Of a stretch of 64,000 bases of DNA, positions 62,772 to 64,000 are shown piece after piece. The stretch is from positions 231,226-295,225 of the forward strand of contig JADJLJ010000004.1 of assembly GCA_016710165.1 (NCBI GenBank), in the 5' to 3' direction. The first letter of the stretch is position 1. Every line of letters begins with the position of its first letter. The translations under genes and the position numbers were made by a program. Below the pieces are notes generated by a model, which was given only the letters and a program-made list of their open reading frames with translations, searched no databases and was not told the DNA's origin. This stretch comes from Chitinophagaceae bacterium. Lineage in GTDB: Bacteria > Bacteroidota > Bacteroidia > Chitinophagales > Chitinophagaceae.

Positions 62772-64000
62772 ATGAAAAAAATCTTACTTACTCCCATTCT
62801 TTTTTTTTGTTTACACTGTGTGATGGCTCATGACCACTGGCCTGGTGGCATATTTCCCCATGAACGGGAGTTTTGCCGATGCAGGGCCTTATGGTATCGC
62901 AACTACGGTCAATGGGGCTACTGCCACCACCAATGTAACAGGCACAGCCAATGCGGCGATGGCATTTTCCAATCCTACGTCTGCAGTTCCGCAATTTGGC
63001 ACGCATGCTATAAACGCCAATACCAGTTTCGGCATCAACCAGGATTTTACCATTGTATTCACGGTCTATGCCAATTCACCATTCGTGCATACCGGGGGAT
63101 TTTACGATAACAACCTTAATAGCAACGGGCCGGGTGTATGGTTCTGGAATGCCAACGGATATCCACAAATACAATTCAATTTTCGCAATGCCAGTGTAGG
63201 TACCACAAACGGCGCTTTTCCGGTGGGTGTATGGAAACATATTGCTTGTGTAAGATCGGGTGCTTCAATCATGGTTTACATCAATGGCATTCTGAATGTT
63301 ACCGGAACGGTGGGATCAGGAACACCAGTCTATAATATCCCCGCCCGGTTTGGCACCATGTCTTATTATTTGTACTCACCACCAGAATATAACGGCTTCA
63401 ATGGGAAAATGGATGAAATGCGGATCTATAACCGGGCCCTTACTGCTGCGGAGATACTGGGAATGAGTGGCGGCGCCTTACCGGTGAAACTCACCTCATT
63501 CACCGCAGCAAACAAGAACAATACGGTTACACTAAAGTGGCAAACACAGTATGAACAGAACAGCAGTCATTATACCATACAACGCAGTACCGATGGCCTG
63601 AACTTCACCGATGCAGGAAGAGTGGCTGCAGCCGGTAATTCAAACCTGCCGCTTAATTATTCATATAACGACCTGCTGCCGCAGCCATTCAGTCACAAAA
63701 ACAGTGTTCTACCGGCTGCAGTCCGTGGATGTGGATGGAAAATTTTCTTATAGCCGGGTAATCGCCCTCCAACTGGATGCTAAAGACATGCAGTTATTTG
63801 TTTCTCCCAACCCCGCAAAAGATGTATTACAGGTGCAAACGGGCAGCAATAATGCAGGCAATGCAGTACTCATCATCTCGGATGCATCCGGAAGGCAGGT
63901 GGTCAGAAAAATATAGAACTGCAGCAGGGAATAACAGTATACCGGTAAATATCTCCATGCTTGGCAGGGGAACTTATTTTGTGCGGATCGTAAATGGCAA
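62772..64000 (+). pseudogene. LamG-domain secreted protein with T9SS sorting tail, frameshifted and cut by the right edge
   Basis: ATG 62772 gives a signal peptide (MKKILLTPILFFCLHCVM). One shift near 62830 leads into the main frame with a concanavalin/LamG-type domain (TTGLVAYFPMNGSFADAG ... VGVWKHIACVRSG ... GFNGKMDEMRIYNRAL). Then LPVKLTSFTAANKNNTVTLK and WQTQYEQNSSHYTIQRS introduce the T9SS region. A shift near 63690 gives VFYRLQSVDVDGKFSYSR and VSPNPAKDVLQV, and a third near 63915 gives IELQQGIT and LGRGTYFVRIVNG at the very end. The last codons lie outside the window. Confidence 0.75.

Noticed and set aside
1..64000. tRNA genes, rRNA genes, insertion sequences or prophage structural genes
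   Set aside because: Reading the intergenic parts showed no cloverleaf-like or rRNA-like stretch, and no transposase, integrase, capsid or tail protein was recognised.

Overview
The window looks like a chromosomal segment of a Bacteroidota bacterium, most likely a Chitinophagaceae-type member. Supporting signs are type IX secretion (T9SS) C-terminal sorting domains on two proteins, giant secreted CARDB and RHS proteins, Bacteroidota-style lipoproteins, TAnnTTTG -7 promoter elements, gene starts without Shine-Dalgarno sequences, and a Bacteroidota-type paa (phenylacetate) gene set. No tRNA, rRNA, CRISPR array or insertion sequence was recognised.

Layout. (1) 0-11.7 kb is housekeeping: the start of a PfkB-type sugar kinase, a YciO/Sua5 protein, RNase HII, heme A synthase ctaA, a membrane patatin-like phospholipase, a diacylglycerol-kinase-like lipid kinase, fabH, a CPBP-type membrane protease, obg and small lipoproteins. 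(2) 11.7-17.8 kb, minus strand, is a phenylacetate operon: paaA, a lipoprotein gene, paaB, paaC, paaD, mgtC, paaG, paaI, a four-helix-bundle gene and paaY. (3) 17.9-20.6 kb is a TPR histidine kinase with a LuxR-type response regulator. (4) 20.8-35.6 kb holds two giant secreted-protein genes in tandem, a 2975-aa CARDB protein and a 1946-aa RHS/YD-repeat protein with a T9SS tail. (5) 36.0-41.5 kb is a tight phospho-signalling operon: an FHA-trypsin membrane protease, a Ser/Thr kinase, a PP2C phosphatase and a second Ser/Thr kinase. (6) 41.6-43.2 kb is paaE plus a TetR regulator. A palindrome at its promoter is nearly identical to one upstream of paaA, which ties the two paa loci together across 24 kb. 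(7) 43.7-50.2 kb is mixed: a DUF2461-type protein, an HNH endonuclease, ligA, a conserved protein and an amidohydrolase lipoprotein. (8) 50.2-60.6 kb is accessory DNA, AT-rich for much of its length: a damaged PIN-toxin locus, a response regulator, a tiny SKSKK-repeat protein, a damaged clostripain-like protease, a damaged propeller sensor kinase, and a membrane/trypsin-like protease cluster. (9) 60.8-64 kb has outer-membrane, membrane and LamG/T9SS genes, nearly all frameshifted.

Two themes stand out. First, many genes at 0-5.3 kb and 50-64 kb are broken by single-base indels, usually in homopolymer runs, while almost everything between is intact. This could be residual long-read error or real decay, and many apparent small ORFs there are pieces of larger genes. 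Second, short palindromic REP-like repeats have entered coding sequence at least twice: in frame within paaC, and within the signal peptide of the amidohydrolase. The most interesting candidate system is the neighbourhood of the giant CARDB/RHS pair and the kinase-phosphatase-FHA-protease operon. It resembles in logic, though not in parts, the Ser/Thr phosphorylation control of RHS-effector secretion machines.
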